A DNA stretch of 64,000 nt from Haladaptatus salinisoli (lineage in GTDB: Archaea > Halobacteriota > Halobacteria > Halobacteriales > Haladaptataceae), in NCBI RefSeq assembly GCF_020614375.1, contig NZ_CP085327.1, forward strand, positions 2,654,823 to 2,718,822, written 5' to 3'. Of this stretch, positions 43,954 to 52,074 are shown one piece after another. The number at the start of each line of letters is the position of its first letter. Position 1 is the first letter of the stretch. The notes under the pieces are model-generated. The model had not been told where the DNA came from and ran no database searches. It saw nothing but the letters and a program-made list of their open reading frames with translations. The translations under genes and the position numbers were made by a program.

Positions 43954-44366
43954 TCAAACGTCCAACTGCTCGAAGAGGAACGTCCGCTCGTCCAGTTTCT
44001 CGCGCACGACCATCTCCGTGGACTTGCCGGTTCCGTGACCCGTATCCCGTTCTTCGCGGAGGAGGACGGGTCGGTCGGAGGTGTTCAGTTCCTGCATCCG
44101 CGCGGTCATCTTCCGCGCGTGGAACGGAAGAACGCGGCTATCGCCCTCGGCGGTTTTGAACAGCACGACGAGGGTCTCGAACCGCGTACGGAGTTCGTCG
44201 CGGACGACACCCCGGAGCGGGAATCGTCGTACTCGTTCCGGGCGGCGACCCACTCGCCGACCGATTCGTCGTCGCCTTCCGGCCAGCGATAAGGGTCGGA
44301 AATCCCCTCGCCGTGGAGCGTCTCGACGGTTTCGCGTCTCTCGGCTCGGGGCGGGTCTGTCGACAT
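43954..44366 (-). pseudogene. Relic of a prolyl oligopeptidase (S9A) gene
   Basis: Only the two ends of a prolyl oligopeptidase remain. Reading left from the ATG at 44364-44366, the first frame gives about 46 N-terminal residues (VETLHGEGISDPYRWPEGD, GEWVAARNEYDD). A second frame, to 43954, gives the C-terminus: SRVLPFHARKMTARMQEL, PVLLREERDTGHGTGKSTEM and the closing helix. The catalytic His (GHGTGK) and the Asp region survive, but the propeller and the Ser motif (about 550 residues) are deleted and the halves are in different frames. Confidence 0.8.
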
Positions 44367-44504
44367 ACCGTCGGCTCCCGTCAGGGGGACAATACGTCTC
44401 GGGAACCGGCAATTCGCTAAAAAACGTCCGAACCGGCGCCGAGTAACCGTCGACGCGCGGGCGCGGAACGGACACCTTTTTCCTCCCGCCCCCGAAGGGC
44501 GGGC

Positions 44505-45629
44505 ATGGACCTCTCTTCGGAACAGCGGGCCATTCGCGACGTGGTTCGGGAGTTCGCCGTCGAGGAGATTCGGCCGACCGCGGCCGAGGGCGACGAGAAC
44601 CAGGAGTTTCCCGAGGACGTGTGGGACGGCCTCGCGGAACTGGACATGACGGGCATGACGGTGCCCGAGGAGTACGGCGGCATCGACGTGGGGAGCCTGA
44701 CCTACAGCGTCGTCAACGAACAGGTCGCCTACGGGTCGCTCTCGGTGGCGACCGCGCTCTCGGTGCACTGCCTCGCCACGTCGTGTCTCGCGGAGTTCGG
44801 AAACGACGAGCAGAAAGAACGGTGGCTTCCGGAGATGGCCGAGGGTCGCCCAGTCGGGGCGTTCGCGCTCTCGGAACCGGAGGCGGGGTCGAACCCCGCC
44901 GAGATGTCCACCGAGGCGCGCCGCGAGGGCGACGAGTACGTCGTCAACGGGAAGAAACAGTGGATAACGAACGGGAAGCGCGCGGACGTCATCGTCCTCT
45001 TCGCCAAGACCGACCGCGACGACCCCCGGAGCATCACGCAGTTCGTCGTGCCGAAGGACGCGGGCGTCGAAGTCGGGAAGAAGGAGGATAAACTCGGCCT
45101 GCGAGCGAGCGACACCACCAGCCTCATCTTCGACGACGTGCGGATTCCGGCCGAGTATCGGCTCACCGAGGAAGGTCGCGGCCTCTCCGCGGCCTTCCAC
45201 ATCCTCACCGGCGGGCGCATCGGCATCGCCAGCCAGGCGGTCGGTCTCTCGCAGGCCGCGCTGGACCAGGCCGTCGACTACGCGGGGGAACGCGAGCAGT
45301 TCGGCAAGCCCATCGCCGATATCCAGACCATCCGGCACAAACTGGCCGACATGCAGACGAAGTTGCAGGCGTCGCGCCTGCTAACCCGCGACGCGGCCCG
45401 CCTCGCGGACGCCGGGGAAGATTACCAGATGGCGGCGAGCATGGCGAAGTACTTCGCCAGCGAGTCGGCGGTCGACATCACCAACGAGGCGGTGCAGATA
45501 CACGGCGGCTACGGCTACACCACGGACTTCGACGTGGAGCGGTTCTACCGCGACTCGAAGATAACGACCATCTACGAAGGCACCTCCGAGATTCAGAAGA
45601 AAGTCATCGCCCGGAGCCTCCTCGACTAG
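44505..45629 (+). CDS. Acyl-CoA dehydrogenase
   Basis: A 374-residue flavoprotein that oxidises acyl-CoA to the 2,3-enoyl-CoA. FAD-binding segments are ALSEPEAGSNPAEM and KQWITNGK. The helix YAGEREQFGKPIADIQ and QIHGGYGYTTDFDVERFYRD precede the catalytic Glu in TTIYEGTSEIQ. Chain-length preference cannot be read. It lies 8 kb from the thioesterase-Nudix pair and far from the enoyl-CoA hydratase at 3.6 kb, so no beta-oxidation operon is formed here. Confidence 0.94.
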   Translation: MDLSSEQRAIRDVVREFAVEEIRPTAAEGDENQEFPEDVWDGLAELDMTGMTVPEEYGGIDVGSLTYSVVNEQVAYGSLSVATALSVHCLATSCLAEFGNDEQKERWLPEMAEGRPVGAFALSEPEAGSNPAEMSTEARREGDEYVVNGKKQWITNGKRADVIVLFAKTDRDDPRSITQFVVPKDAGVEVGKKEDKLGLRASDTTSLIFDDVRIPAEYRLTEEGRGLSAAFHILTGGRIGIASQAVGLSQAALDQAVDYAGEREQFGKPIADIQTIRHKLADMQTKLQASRLLTRDAARLADAGEDYQMAASMAKYFASESAVDITNEAVQIHGGYGYTTDFDVERFYRDSKITTIYEGTSEIQKKVIARSLLD

Positions 45630-45639
45630 CCCCAGTAAC

Positions 45640-45646
45640 TTTATAT
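45640..45646 (+). promoter_or_regulatory. TATA box deciding the start of the next gene
   Basis: TTTATAT lies only 13 bases before an in-frame ATG at 45659 but 25 bases before the ATG at 45671. The usual archaeal TATA-to-start distance places transcription at about 45668-45671, so the second ATG is the likely leaderless start. Confidence 0.6.
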
Positions 45647-45670
45647 CAAATCCGAAAAATGGATGAGTCG

Positions 45671-46078
45671 ATGACCGTTTCGGACTCCTCGTCGCTCGTC
45701 TCGTTCGACGCAGACGCGGTGGTCGCCACCCTACGGGGGATGACGGACGACGCGGTTCACCTCTGCGTCGAATACGACACCGAGGAGTTCAACACGCTCT
45801 ACGCCGACGAGACGACGCTCGCGCTGTACGGGAGCGAACGGGACATGATAGACCACTTCGAGGAAGTGCTCTCCTACGTTCACGTCGATTTCATGGAGAA
45901 GGACCTCTTCGAGGACGTGTTCCGCGCCGCGGGCGAGGTTCGCGCGTTCGTCACCTACATGGACAACGTCACGCTCGTCCGGATGCTCGTCGGACAGGAG
46001 GGACTGTTCTTCACGGTGTCCCCCGGAACCGACGTGACGGAACTCGTCGAGGCGGCCGAAGACGCGATAGGGTCGTAA
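45671..46078 (+). CDS. Haloarchaeal hypothetical protein
   Basis: A 135-residue soluble protein with alternating helices and strands (VVATLRGMTDDAVHLCVEYD, LYADETTLALYGSERDMIDHFEEVLSYVHVDF, VTYMDNVTLVRMLVGQEGLFF). I recall similar proteins in other haloarchaea but no functional name. It has its own promoter. The TATA position favours this start over the ATG four codons upstream. Confidence 0.65.
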   Translation: MTVSDSSSLVSFDADAVVATLRGMTDDAVHLCVEYDTEEFNTLYADETTLALYGSERDMIDHFEEVLSYVHVDFMEKDLFEDVFRAAGEVRAFVTYMDNVTLVRMLVGQEGLFFTVSPGTDVTELVEAAEDAIGS

Positions 46079-46120
46079 CCGACCGAAGTCCCTTTGCTCT
46101 CCACCCGCCTACGGCGAGTC

Positions 46121-46639
46121 GTGACCGACGATGTTTCGGCGGTAGTGTACGACCTGGACGGGACGCTCGTCGACCTCGTCGTGGACTGGGACGAGGTGGC
46201 GCGGGACGTCGCCCGCGTCCTCGAAGACCACGGCGTGGACGCGAGCGACGCCGACCTCTGGCACATGCTCGACTTGGCCGACGAGGCGAACGCCCGCGAC
46301 CCCGTCGAGGAAGTCATCGGCGAACACGAGCGCGAGGGGGCGCGGCTCTCGACCCGCCTTCCGCACGCTGACGAACTCCTCGAGTGCGAACTCCCCGTCG
46401 GCGTCTGTTCGCTGAACTGCGAAGCGGCCTGCCGCGTCGGCCTCGAGACGCACGACCTCGCGGACTGCGTCGACGCGGTCGTCGGCCGCGACTCGGTGGC
46501 GACGCGAAAACCCGACCCGGAACCCCTTCGCGCGACCCTTCGGGCGCTGGGAGTCGACGGAAACGCGCTCTTCGTCGGCGATTCGCGTCGGGACGAACTG
46601 ACGGCGGAGCGCGCGGGAATCAGTTTCGAGTACGTGTAG
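46121..46639 (+). CDS. HAD-superfamily hydrolase
   Basis: A 172-residue HAD phosphatase: motif I VVYDLDGTLVDL at the N-terminus, motif II region GVCSLNCEAA, motif III KPDPEPL, motif IV VGDSRRDEL. The cap is a short helical insertion (about 30-80). It resembles phosphoglycolate- or beta-phosphoglucomutase-like members, but it is short and the substrate is unknown. GTG at 46121 gives the natural N-terminus ahead of motif I; a TTG at 46094 would add nine residues without similarity to the family. Confidence 0.8.
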   Translation: MTDDVSAVVYDLDGTLVDLVVDWDEVARDVARVLEDHGVDASDADLWHMLDLADEANARDPVEEVIGEHEREGARLSTRLPHADELLECELPVGVCSLNCEAACRVGLETHDLADCVDAVVGRDSVATRKPDPEPLRATLRALGVDGNALFVGDSRRDELTAERAGISFEYV

Positions 46640-46660
46640 CCGGCGACACAGGTCGCGCGT

Positions 46661-46903
46661 TCAGTCCGCTTGCTGCGTTCGCGCGTAGAAGTACACCGCG
46701 ACCGCGGTGACGAACCAGACGACGGCGCCGACGCGGACGGCGAAGGAGACGCGGGAGGACCACGTCGGGAGCGAAACGCCGGAGGCGACCGCGAGCGCCG
46801 CGACGACCGGCGCGCCGACGACGATGGTCGTGACGAAGGTGACCTGCATCACCCACCCGTAATCCACGCCCTCCGGTTCGTGCGTCTCGACTGGTTCGGG
46901 CAC
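46661..46903 (-). CDS. DUF5822 membrane protein
   Basis: An 80-residue protein with two transmembrane helices (MQVTFVTTIVVGAPVVAALAV, and SFAVRVGAVVWFVTAVAVYF) after a conserved-looking EPEGVDYGWVMQ stretch, as in haloarchaeal DUF5822 proteins. A GTG at 46901-46903 gives MPEPVETHEPEG, a more natural N-terminus than the upstream ATG at 46966. It is convergent with the HAD gene, with 21 bases between stops. Confidence 0.7.
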   Translation of the reverse strand: MPEPVETHEPEGVDYGWVMQVTFVTTIVVGAPVVAALAVASGVSLPTWSSRVSFAVRVGAVVWFVTAVAVYFYARTQQAD

Positions 46904-47006
46904 GGGTGAACTCCCGTACCGGGCGGGCTTAAGCGTTGTCAGGTCGAATTCCGGCGAAACCCTCACTGACCGGGCAGATTAAGCCCTCGGACGAGAACTA
47001 CGACGT

Positions 47007-47816
47007 ATGCCAACGGTGAGGGACATCCGCGCCAAGGCGGGCGAAGAGCCGATAACGATGCTCACGGCGTACGACGCGCCGACCGCGAGCGTCGTGGACG
47101 AGGCCGGTATCGACGTCATCCTCGTGGGAGACAGCATGGGGAACGCGGTACTCGGCTACGATTCGACGCTTCCCGTCACGGTGGACGAGGTAGCGAGTCG
47201 CACGGGCGCGGTCGTTCGCGGCGTCGAGGAGGCGCTCGTCGTCGCCGACCTGCCGTTTCTCAGCTTCGGCTACGACGAGAAGAGCGCGGTCGAGAACGCG
47301 GGCCGGATGCTGAAAGAGGAGGGCGCGAACGCCGTCAAAATCGAGAGCGGACGCCACACCGTCGGGTTGACCGAGACGCTCTCGCAGGTCGGAATCCCGG
47401 TGATGGCGCACCTCGGCCTGACGCCGCAGCGCGTCAACCAGTTGGGGTACGCCCGGCAGGGGACGTCCCGCGAGGCGGCGGACGAGATGGTCGAACTCGC
47501 CCGCGAACACGAGGAGGCGGGCGCGTTCTCGCTCGTCCTCGAACACGTCCCGGCGAATCTCGCGGCGACCATCACCGAGGAACTCACCATCCCGACCATC
47601 GGCATCGGCGCCGGCCCGCACACCGACGGACAGGTGCTCGTCATCACCGACGTGATGGGACTCGGCGACTGGAGTCCGAGCTTTTCGAAGCAGTTCGGCG
47701 ACGTAAAGGGGGAGATGCAACGAGCGGTCTCGGCGTACCGCGACGAGGTGGAGTCCGGCGAGTTCCCGTCGGACGAACACTCGCACGTGGAAGAAGAGTT
47801 GGACGGCGTGTACTGA
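47007..47816 (+). CDS. panB: 3-methyl-2-oxobutanoate hydroxymethyltransferase
   Basis: A 269-residue TIM-barrel enzyme that transfers a methylene group from methylenetetrahydrofolate to 2-ketoisovalerate in pantothenate/CoA synthesis. Metal and substrate residues are visible in VILVGDSMGNAV, ANAVKIESG, VMAHLGLTPQ and TIGIGAGPHTDGQVLV. Length is normal. No other pantothenate gene is adjacent. It ends in TGA at 47814, directly against the stop of the convergent hydrolase gene. Confidence 0.95.
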   Translation: MPTVRDIRAKAGEEPITMLTAYDAPTASVVDEAGIDVILVGDSMGNAVLGYDSTLPVTVDEVASRTGAVVRGVEEALVVADLPFLSFGYDEKSAVENAGRMLKEEGANAVKIESGRHTVGLTETLSQVGIPVMAHLGLTPQRVNQLGYARQGTSREAADEMVELAREHEEAGAFSLVLEHVPANLAATITEELTIPTIGIGAGPHTDGQVLVITDVMGLGDWSPSFSKQFGDVKGEMQRAVSAYRDEVESGEFPSDEHSHVEEELDGVY

Positions 47817-48593
47817 TCACCGAACCTCGTCCAAGAACCGCGTCAGCGTTCCGTTGAACGCCTCGGGCGTTTCGAGCATGGCGAGGTGGGCGGCCCCCTC
47901 GATTTCGGCGTACCGTCCGTCGCGCACGTTCTCGGCCAGGAACTCGTGGTACCACGGCGGGGTGAGCATGTCGTGTTCGCCGACGACGGCGAGCGTCGGG
48001 GCGGTTATCTCGTCCAGTCGGTCGCGCACGTCGAAGGTGTGACAGGAGCGAAAGTCCCGGCTCGTGACGCGCAGGCCGACTTCGTACATCGCCTCCCGCG
48101 AGAGTTCGACGTAGCGGTCGTCCGGGTCGTGGAAGAGTCGGTCGTCCTCGTGGAGGAACTCGACCGCCCGGTCGAAATCCCCGTCGAGCCACGCGAGCAG
48201 GTCGTCCATCACGGAGAGTTTCGCGCCGGTTCCGACGAGCGCGACGGCGTCCGCTTCGAACTCGCGTTCGAGGAGGAGGTGCAGGACGACCGCGCCGCCG
48301 AGCGAGTTCCCGACGAGGGTTCGCGCGCCCGTCTCCTCGGCGACCGCCAACGCGTCGTCCGCGTACGCCGAGAGCGCGCCCCACCCCGCGTCGGCGTCGA
48401 CGTCCTCGGATTCGCCGTGACCGCTCAAGTCGAGGGCGACGACGGGGAACGAGGGGGCGAGTCTGGCGATTTGTGCCTTCCAGAGCCCGTGCGTGCCGCC
48501 GCTCCCGTGGACGAACAGCACGGGGTCGCCCGCGCCACCGCGGTTCGCGCGACGGTACGCGGTCGTTCGGCCGTGGTGAGTGACCGATTCCAT
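47817..48593 (-). CDS. Alpha/beta hydrolase
   Basis: A 258-residue hydrolase with the catalytic triad in place: nucleophile elbow LVGNSLGGAVV, Asp in VVGEHDMLTPP, His in EGAAHLAMLE. The oxyanion region is LFVHGSGGTHGLW. The cap domain is helical and of normal size, so esterase, lipase-like or C-C hydrolase activity is possible. The ATG at 48591-48593 is chosen over an in-frame upstream ATG at 48653. The stop touches panB's. Confidence 0.83.
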   Translation of the reverse strand: MESVTHHGRTTAYRRANRGGAGDPVLFVHGSGGTHGLWKAQIARLAPSFPVVALDLSGHGESEDVDADAGWGALSAYADDALAVAEETGARTLVGNSLGGAVVLHLLLEREFEADAVALVGTGAKLSVMDDLLAWLDGDFDRAVEFLHEDDRLFHDPDDRYVELSREAMYEVGLRVTSRDFRSCHTFDVRDRLDEITAPTLAVVGEHDMLTPPWYHEFLAENVRDGRYAEIEGAAHLAMLETPEAFNGTLTRFLDEVR

Positions 48594-48700
48594 ACCGTTC
48601 GTTCTCACGCCCGTAGCATAAAGCTCGGGACGGGTGCCGAATGGGAACTGCATTTCTACCTCTATTTAGAAAACCGCAAGACGTAGAAGACTTCATCAGA

Positions 48701-48738
48701 GAAAGATATAAATAGTAGCGCGACTAACTATGGGTTAG
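48701..48738 (+). promoter_or_regulatory. BRE/TATA and inverted repeat before the Hsp20-like gene
   Basis: GAAAGATATAAATA (48701-48714) is a textbook haloarchaeal BRE/TATA, 30 bases before the ATG. The inverted repeat CTAAC-TATGG-GTTAG (48724-48738) lies across the expected transcription start and ends five bases before the ATG. It could be an operator or a 5'-end hairpin. Confidence 0.65.
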
Positions 48739-48743
48739 CAACA

Positions 48744-48986
48744 ATGTCACTCGAACGTATATCACGGCAGGACGACTACGTCGCCCGTCACTACAGCTAC
48801 GACGAGGACGAGGTCATCGTCGCGGACTTCGGTGCGTCCGACGTTTCCGTCGACGTACTGGACGATGTCGCCATCGTCGTCGCGGAACACGACGGCGAGC
48901 ACTTCCAGACCGAACTCGAACTGCCGGAGGGAGAGGCGCAAGCGTTTATCAATAACGGTGTCGTCACTATCGAGGTGAGACGATGA
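48744..48986 (+). CDS. Small Hsp20-like protein (DUF7127-type) upstream of cdc48
   Basis: An 80-residue protein with the strand pattern of an alpha-crystallin domain: [38 protein letters not shown], then [13 protein letters not shown], like the NGVLTVTLPK strand of Hsp20. It lacks the long C-terminal tail with an IxI motif. Its stop overlaps the cdc48 ATG by four bases and an internal Shine-Dalgarno GAGGTG (48972-48977) lies in its end, so the two proteins are made together. A substrate adapter or chaperone partner for Cdc48 is a reasonable inference. Confidence 0.78.
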   Translation: MSLERISRQDDYVARHYSYDEDEVIVADFGASDVSVDVLDDVAIVVAEHDGEHFQTELELPEGEAQAFINNGVVTIEVRR

Positions 48987-51247
48987 AACTTACTGTCAAG
49001 CCACTCAAACAGAAGGACGCGGGTCGCGGACTCGCGGCGGTCGACCGACGCTCGATGAAGGAACTGGAGGTCGAGAACGGCGACTACATCGTCATCGAGG
49101 GGCGTGGGCAGGGTCGCGCGGTCGCGCGCGTCTGGCCCGGTTACCCGGAGGACGAGGGTCGCGGCGTCATCCGAATCGACGGTAAACTTCGTCAGGAGGC
49201 CGGCGTCGGCATCGACGACAAGGTCACCATCGAGAAGGCCGACGTGAAACCCGCGAACCGGGTCACCATCGCCCTCCCGCAGAACCTCCAGATTCGCGGG
49301 AACATCGCGCCCCACATCCGCGATAAGCTGAGCGGACAGGCCATCACGCAGGGGCAGGCCATCCCCTTCGGTTTCGGCCTGATGGGGATGGGCTCCGGAC
49401 AGTCGATCCCGCTCAAGGTCGCCAGCACCGACCCGGACGGGACGGTCGTCGTCACCGACTCCACCGAGATCCAGATCAGCGAACGCCCCGCCGAGGAGAT
49501 CGCGGCCGGAAGCGGCGGCGGCGGACAGGCCCGCCCGGACGTGACCTACGAGGATATCGGCGGACTGGAGGGCGAACTCGAACAGGTTCGGGAGATGATA
49601 GAGCTCCCGATGCGCCACCCGGAGCTGTTCAGTCGCCTCGGCATCGACCCGCCGAAGGGCGTGCTCCTCCACGGCCCGCCGGGCACCGGGAAGACGCTGA
49701 TGGCGAAGGCCGTCGCCAACGAAATCGACGCGTACTTCCAGACCATCTCCGGTCCGGAGATAATGTCGAAGTACTACGGCGAGAGCGAAGAGCAACTCCG
49801 CGAGGTGTTCGAGGAGGCCGAGCAGAACTCCCCGGCCATCATCTTCATCGACGAACTCGACTCCATCGCGCCCAAACGGGAGGAGGCGGGCGGTGACGTG
49901 GAGCGCCGCGTCGTCGCGCAGTTGCTCTCCCTGATGGACGGACTCGAAGAGCGCGGCGAGGTGACGGTCATCGCGGCGACCAACCGCGTGGACGCCGTCG
50001 ATCCCGCGCTCCGCCGCGGCGGGCGCTTCGACCGCGAGATCGAGATCGGCGTGCCGGACCGCGACGGCCGCCTCGAAATCCTGCAGGTGCACACCCGCGG
50101 GATGCCGCTCGCCGACAGTATCGACCTGGAGGAGTACGCCGACAACACCCACGGCTTCGTCGGTGCCGACCTCGAATCGCTGGCCCGCGAGTCTGCGATG
50201 AACGCGCTCCGGCGCGTCCGCCCGGAACTCGACCTCGAATCGGACGAGATTCCGGCGGACGTACTGGAGTCGCTGAAGGTCACCGAGAAGGACTTCAAGG
50301 AGGCGCTGAAGGGTATCGAACCCTCCGCGCTCCGCGAGGTGTTCGTCGAGGTCCCCGACGTGTCGTGGGAGCAGGTGGGCGGTCTCGAGGACACCAAAGA
50401 GCGCCTGCGCGAGACCATCCAGTGGCCCCTCGACTACCCCGAGGTGTTCGAGGCGCTCGACATGGAGGCCGCGAAGGGCGTCCTGATGTACGGCCCGCCG
50501 GGCACCGGGAAGACGCTGATGGCGAAGGCCGTCGCCAACGAGAGCGACAGCAACTTCATCTCCATCAAAGGCCCCGAACTGCTGTCGAAGTGGGTCGGCG
50601 AGTCCGAGAAGGGCGTCCGAGAGGTGTTCAGCAAGGCCCGCGAGAACGCCCCGACCGTGGTGTTCTTCGACGAGATCGACTCCATCGCCACGGAGCGAGG
50701 ACGCGGCGAAGGCGGCGGCTCGCAGGTCAGCGAGCGCGTCGTCTCGCAACTGCTGACCGAACTCGACGGCCTCGAAGAACTCGAAGACGTGGTCGTCATC
50801 GCAACCTCGAACCGCCCCGACCTCATCGACTCGGCGCTCCTGCGCCCCGGTCGACTCGACCGGCACGTCCACGTGCCGGTTCCCGACGAGGACGCCCGGA
50901 AGGCCATCTTCGAGGTGCACACCCGGAACAAGCCGCTGGCCGACGACGTCGACTTGGATGAACTGGCCGCCGAGACCGGCGGCTACGTCGGTGCCGACAT
51001 CGAGGCCGTCTGCCGCGAAGCCGCGATGGCCGCGAGCCGCGAATTCGTCCAGAGCGTCTCGCCCGAGGACATCGGCGACAGCGTCGGTAACGTCCGCATC
51101 ACGGCGGAGCACTTCGAGCACGCGCTCGGCGAGGTGACGCCGAGCGTCACCGAGGAGACGCGCGAACGCTACGAGGAGATCGAAGAGCGCTTCGACACCG
51201 CCGAACCCGAGACCGAGGAACGCGCCGTCGGTCGGACGTTCCAATAG
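48983..51247 (+). CDS. Cdc48/VCP-type AAA+ ATPase
   Basis: A 754-residue double-AAA unfoldase that feeds proteins to the proteasome or remodels complexes. The N domain (1-185, double-psi barrel plus CDC48_2) is followed by D1 (Walker A GPPGTGKT 231-238, Walker B FIDELDS) and D2 (GPPGTGKT 504-511, FFDEIDS). Both Walker B glutamates are intact. Arginine-finger segments [10 protein letters not shown] and [11 protein letters not shown] are also intact. The ATG is preceded by Shine-Dalgarno GAGGTG at a 5-base gap, unusually good for a haloarchaeon. It is the second gene of the Hsp20-like unit. Confidence 0.97.
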   Translation: MKLTVKPLKQKDAGRGLAAVDRRSMKELEVENGDYIVIEGRGQGRAVARVWPGYPEDEGRGVIRIDGKLRQEAGVGIDDKVTIEKADVKPANRVTIALPQNLQIRGNIAPHIRDKLSGQAITQGQAIPFGFGLMGMGSGQSIPLKVASTDPDGTVVVTDSTEIQISERPAEEIAAGSGGGGQARPDVTYEDIGGLEGELEQVREMIELPMRHPELFSRLGIDPPKGVLLHGPPGTGKTLMAKAVANEIDAYFQTISGPEIMSKYYGESEEQLREVFEEAEQNSPAIIFIDELDSIAPKREEAGGDVERRVVAQLLSLMDGLEERGEVTVIAATNRVDAVDPALRRGGRFDREIEIGVPDRDGRLEILQVHTRGMPLADSIDLEEYADNTHGFVGADLESLARESAMNALRRVRPELDLESDEIPADVLESLKVTEKDFKEALKGIEPSALREVFVEVPDVSWEQVGGLEDTKERLRETIQWPLDYPEVFEALDMEAAKGVLMYGPPGTGKTLMAKAVANESDSNFISIKGPELLSKWVGESEKGVREVFSKARENAPTVVFFDEIDSIATERGRGEGGGSQVSERVVSQLLTELDGLEELEDVVVIATSNRPDLIDSALLRPGRLDRHVHVPVPDEDARKAIFEVHTRNKPLADDVDLDELAAETGGYVGADIEAVCREAAMAASREFVQSVSPEDIGDSVGNVRITAEHFEHALGEVTPSVTEETRERYEEIEERFDTAEPETEERAVGRTFQ
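49671..49722 (+). repeat. 52-base exact direct repeat inside cdc48 (copy 1)
   Basis: The bases coding for the D1 Walker A region and the helix after it are identical to 50490-50541 in D2, including third codon positions. The rest of the two domains differs at DNA level. Confidence 0.85.
50490..50541 (+). repeat. 52-base exact direct repeat inside cdc48 (copy 2)
   Basis: This is the D2 copy, starting at the Tyr codon's last base before GPPGTGKT and ending in the Ala-Asn-Glu codons. Identity stops sharply at both ends, which is what gene conversion between the two domains would leave. Confidence 0.85.
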
Positions 51248-51670
51248 AACCGATTACGGCGGTCGCGGCCAGGAAGGCCGACAACCGTCGGCCCTCCCGA
51301 CGGCTCCCTGAAAACGGTTCATCAGAAGCGCCCCTCCTTCACTTCGCTACGCTCCGTTCAGTCGTCAGCCCGCTCGCTACGCTCGCGGCGAACCGTTAGC
51401 CATCGTGCGGATGCGTTGATTGCGGTTTTCTGGCGGTTGTGTCACCTACTATTTTTGACGGTTGTGTCGATCGCTACTCCGTGATCGGTGTCCCTGCTGA
51501 TTTTCGGTGATCGGTTCGCTTACTGCTTTCTGGCGGTTGTGTCACCGGCCTACCGCTTCGCTGTCGGTCGCCGTTCGGCGGGTCGCGAAATCTTCCGGAT
51601 TTGTCGGTACGTCGCGTAAGATGTAATTTTGCAAAGTATTTTACCGAATCACTCCGACGGGGCGACTACG
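51248..51670. other. 423-base gap with internal direct repeats
   Basis: No coding frame is convincing on either strand. The first 150 bases carry GC-rich short inverted elements such as CCGTCGGCCCTCCCGACGG and CGCTCGCTACGCTCGCGG. The middle holds a 20-base direct repeat exactly 100 bases apart, a third partial copy, and GTGATCGGT twice. The last 40 bases are A+T-rich (TGTAATTTTGCAAAGTATTTTACC), a plausible promoter for the monooxygenase remnant. The stretch resembles the debris of a non-autonomous element. Confidence 0.55.
51427..51546. repeat. 20-base direct repeat pair 100 bases apart
   Basis: TTTCTGGCGGTTGTGTCACC occurs at 51427-51446 and again at 51527-51546. GACGGTTGTGTCG at 51457-51469 is a partial third copy. 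GTGATCGGT occurs at 51481 and 51507 between them. Confidence 0.85.
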
Positions 51671-51998
51671 ATGTTAGTCGTCCACACGAGTATCCCTCTC
51701 AAATCCGAGCGCCGGGAAGAAGCGATCGAGGCCGCCGAAACGCTCGTCGAGCACTCACGAAACGAGGATGATCCGTTACCGAGCGATGACCGATGTCGAG
51801 AATCCGAACGTCCTCCGATTTTTCGAGCAGTACGAGGCTGTCGCGGCGCTGGAGGCACACGTAGAGACGGATCACTATCGGGTATTCAACGACGACCTGC
51901 CGAACTTCGTCGACGGTCGGATCGAAACGATTCGGTTCCTGGCCGATGATTCCGAAACCGTCGATTTCGACATCGACGAACTCCGGACCGAATCGTAG
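51671..51998 (+). pseudogene. Frameshifted antibiotic-biosynthesis-monooxygenase-like gene
   Basis: Two overlapping frames make one ABM-fold protein of about 107 residues. Frame one, from the ATG at 51671, reads MLVVHTSIPLKSERREEAIE and EAAETLVEHSRNED. Frame two, from 51768 to 51998, reads MIRYRAMTDVENPNVLRFFE and EQYEAVAALEAHVETDHYRV. The change needs two bases lost, or one gained, at about 51765-51770, in place of the Gly codon usual before MIRY. ABM proteins are small quinol monooxygenases or heme-degrading enzymes. A sequencing error is possible but the repeat-rich neighbourhood favours real decay. Confidence 0.72.
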
Positions 51999-52074
51999 GC
52001 GTATCCTACTGATCGATGTCGGCGGTGCCGGCGAAGTCTCTAAACGTTTTCGCAGGTCGCTCCGGCAAAGGCAA

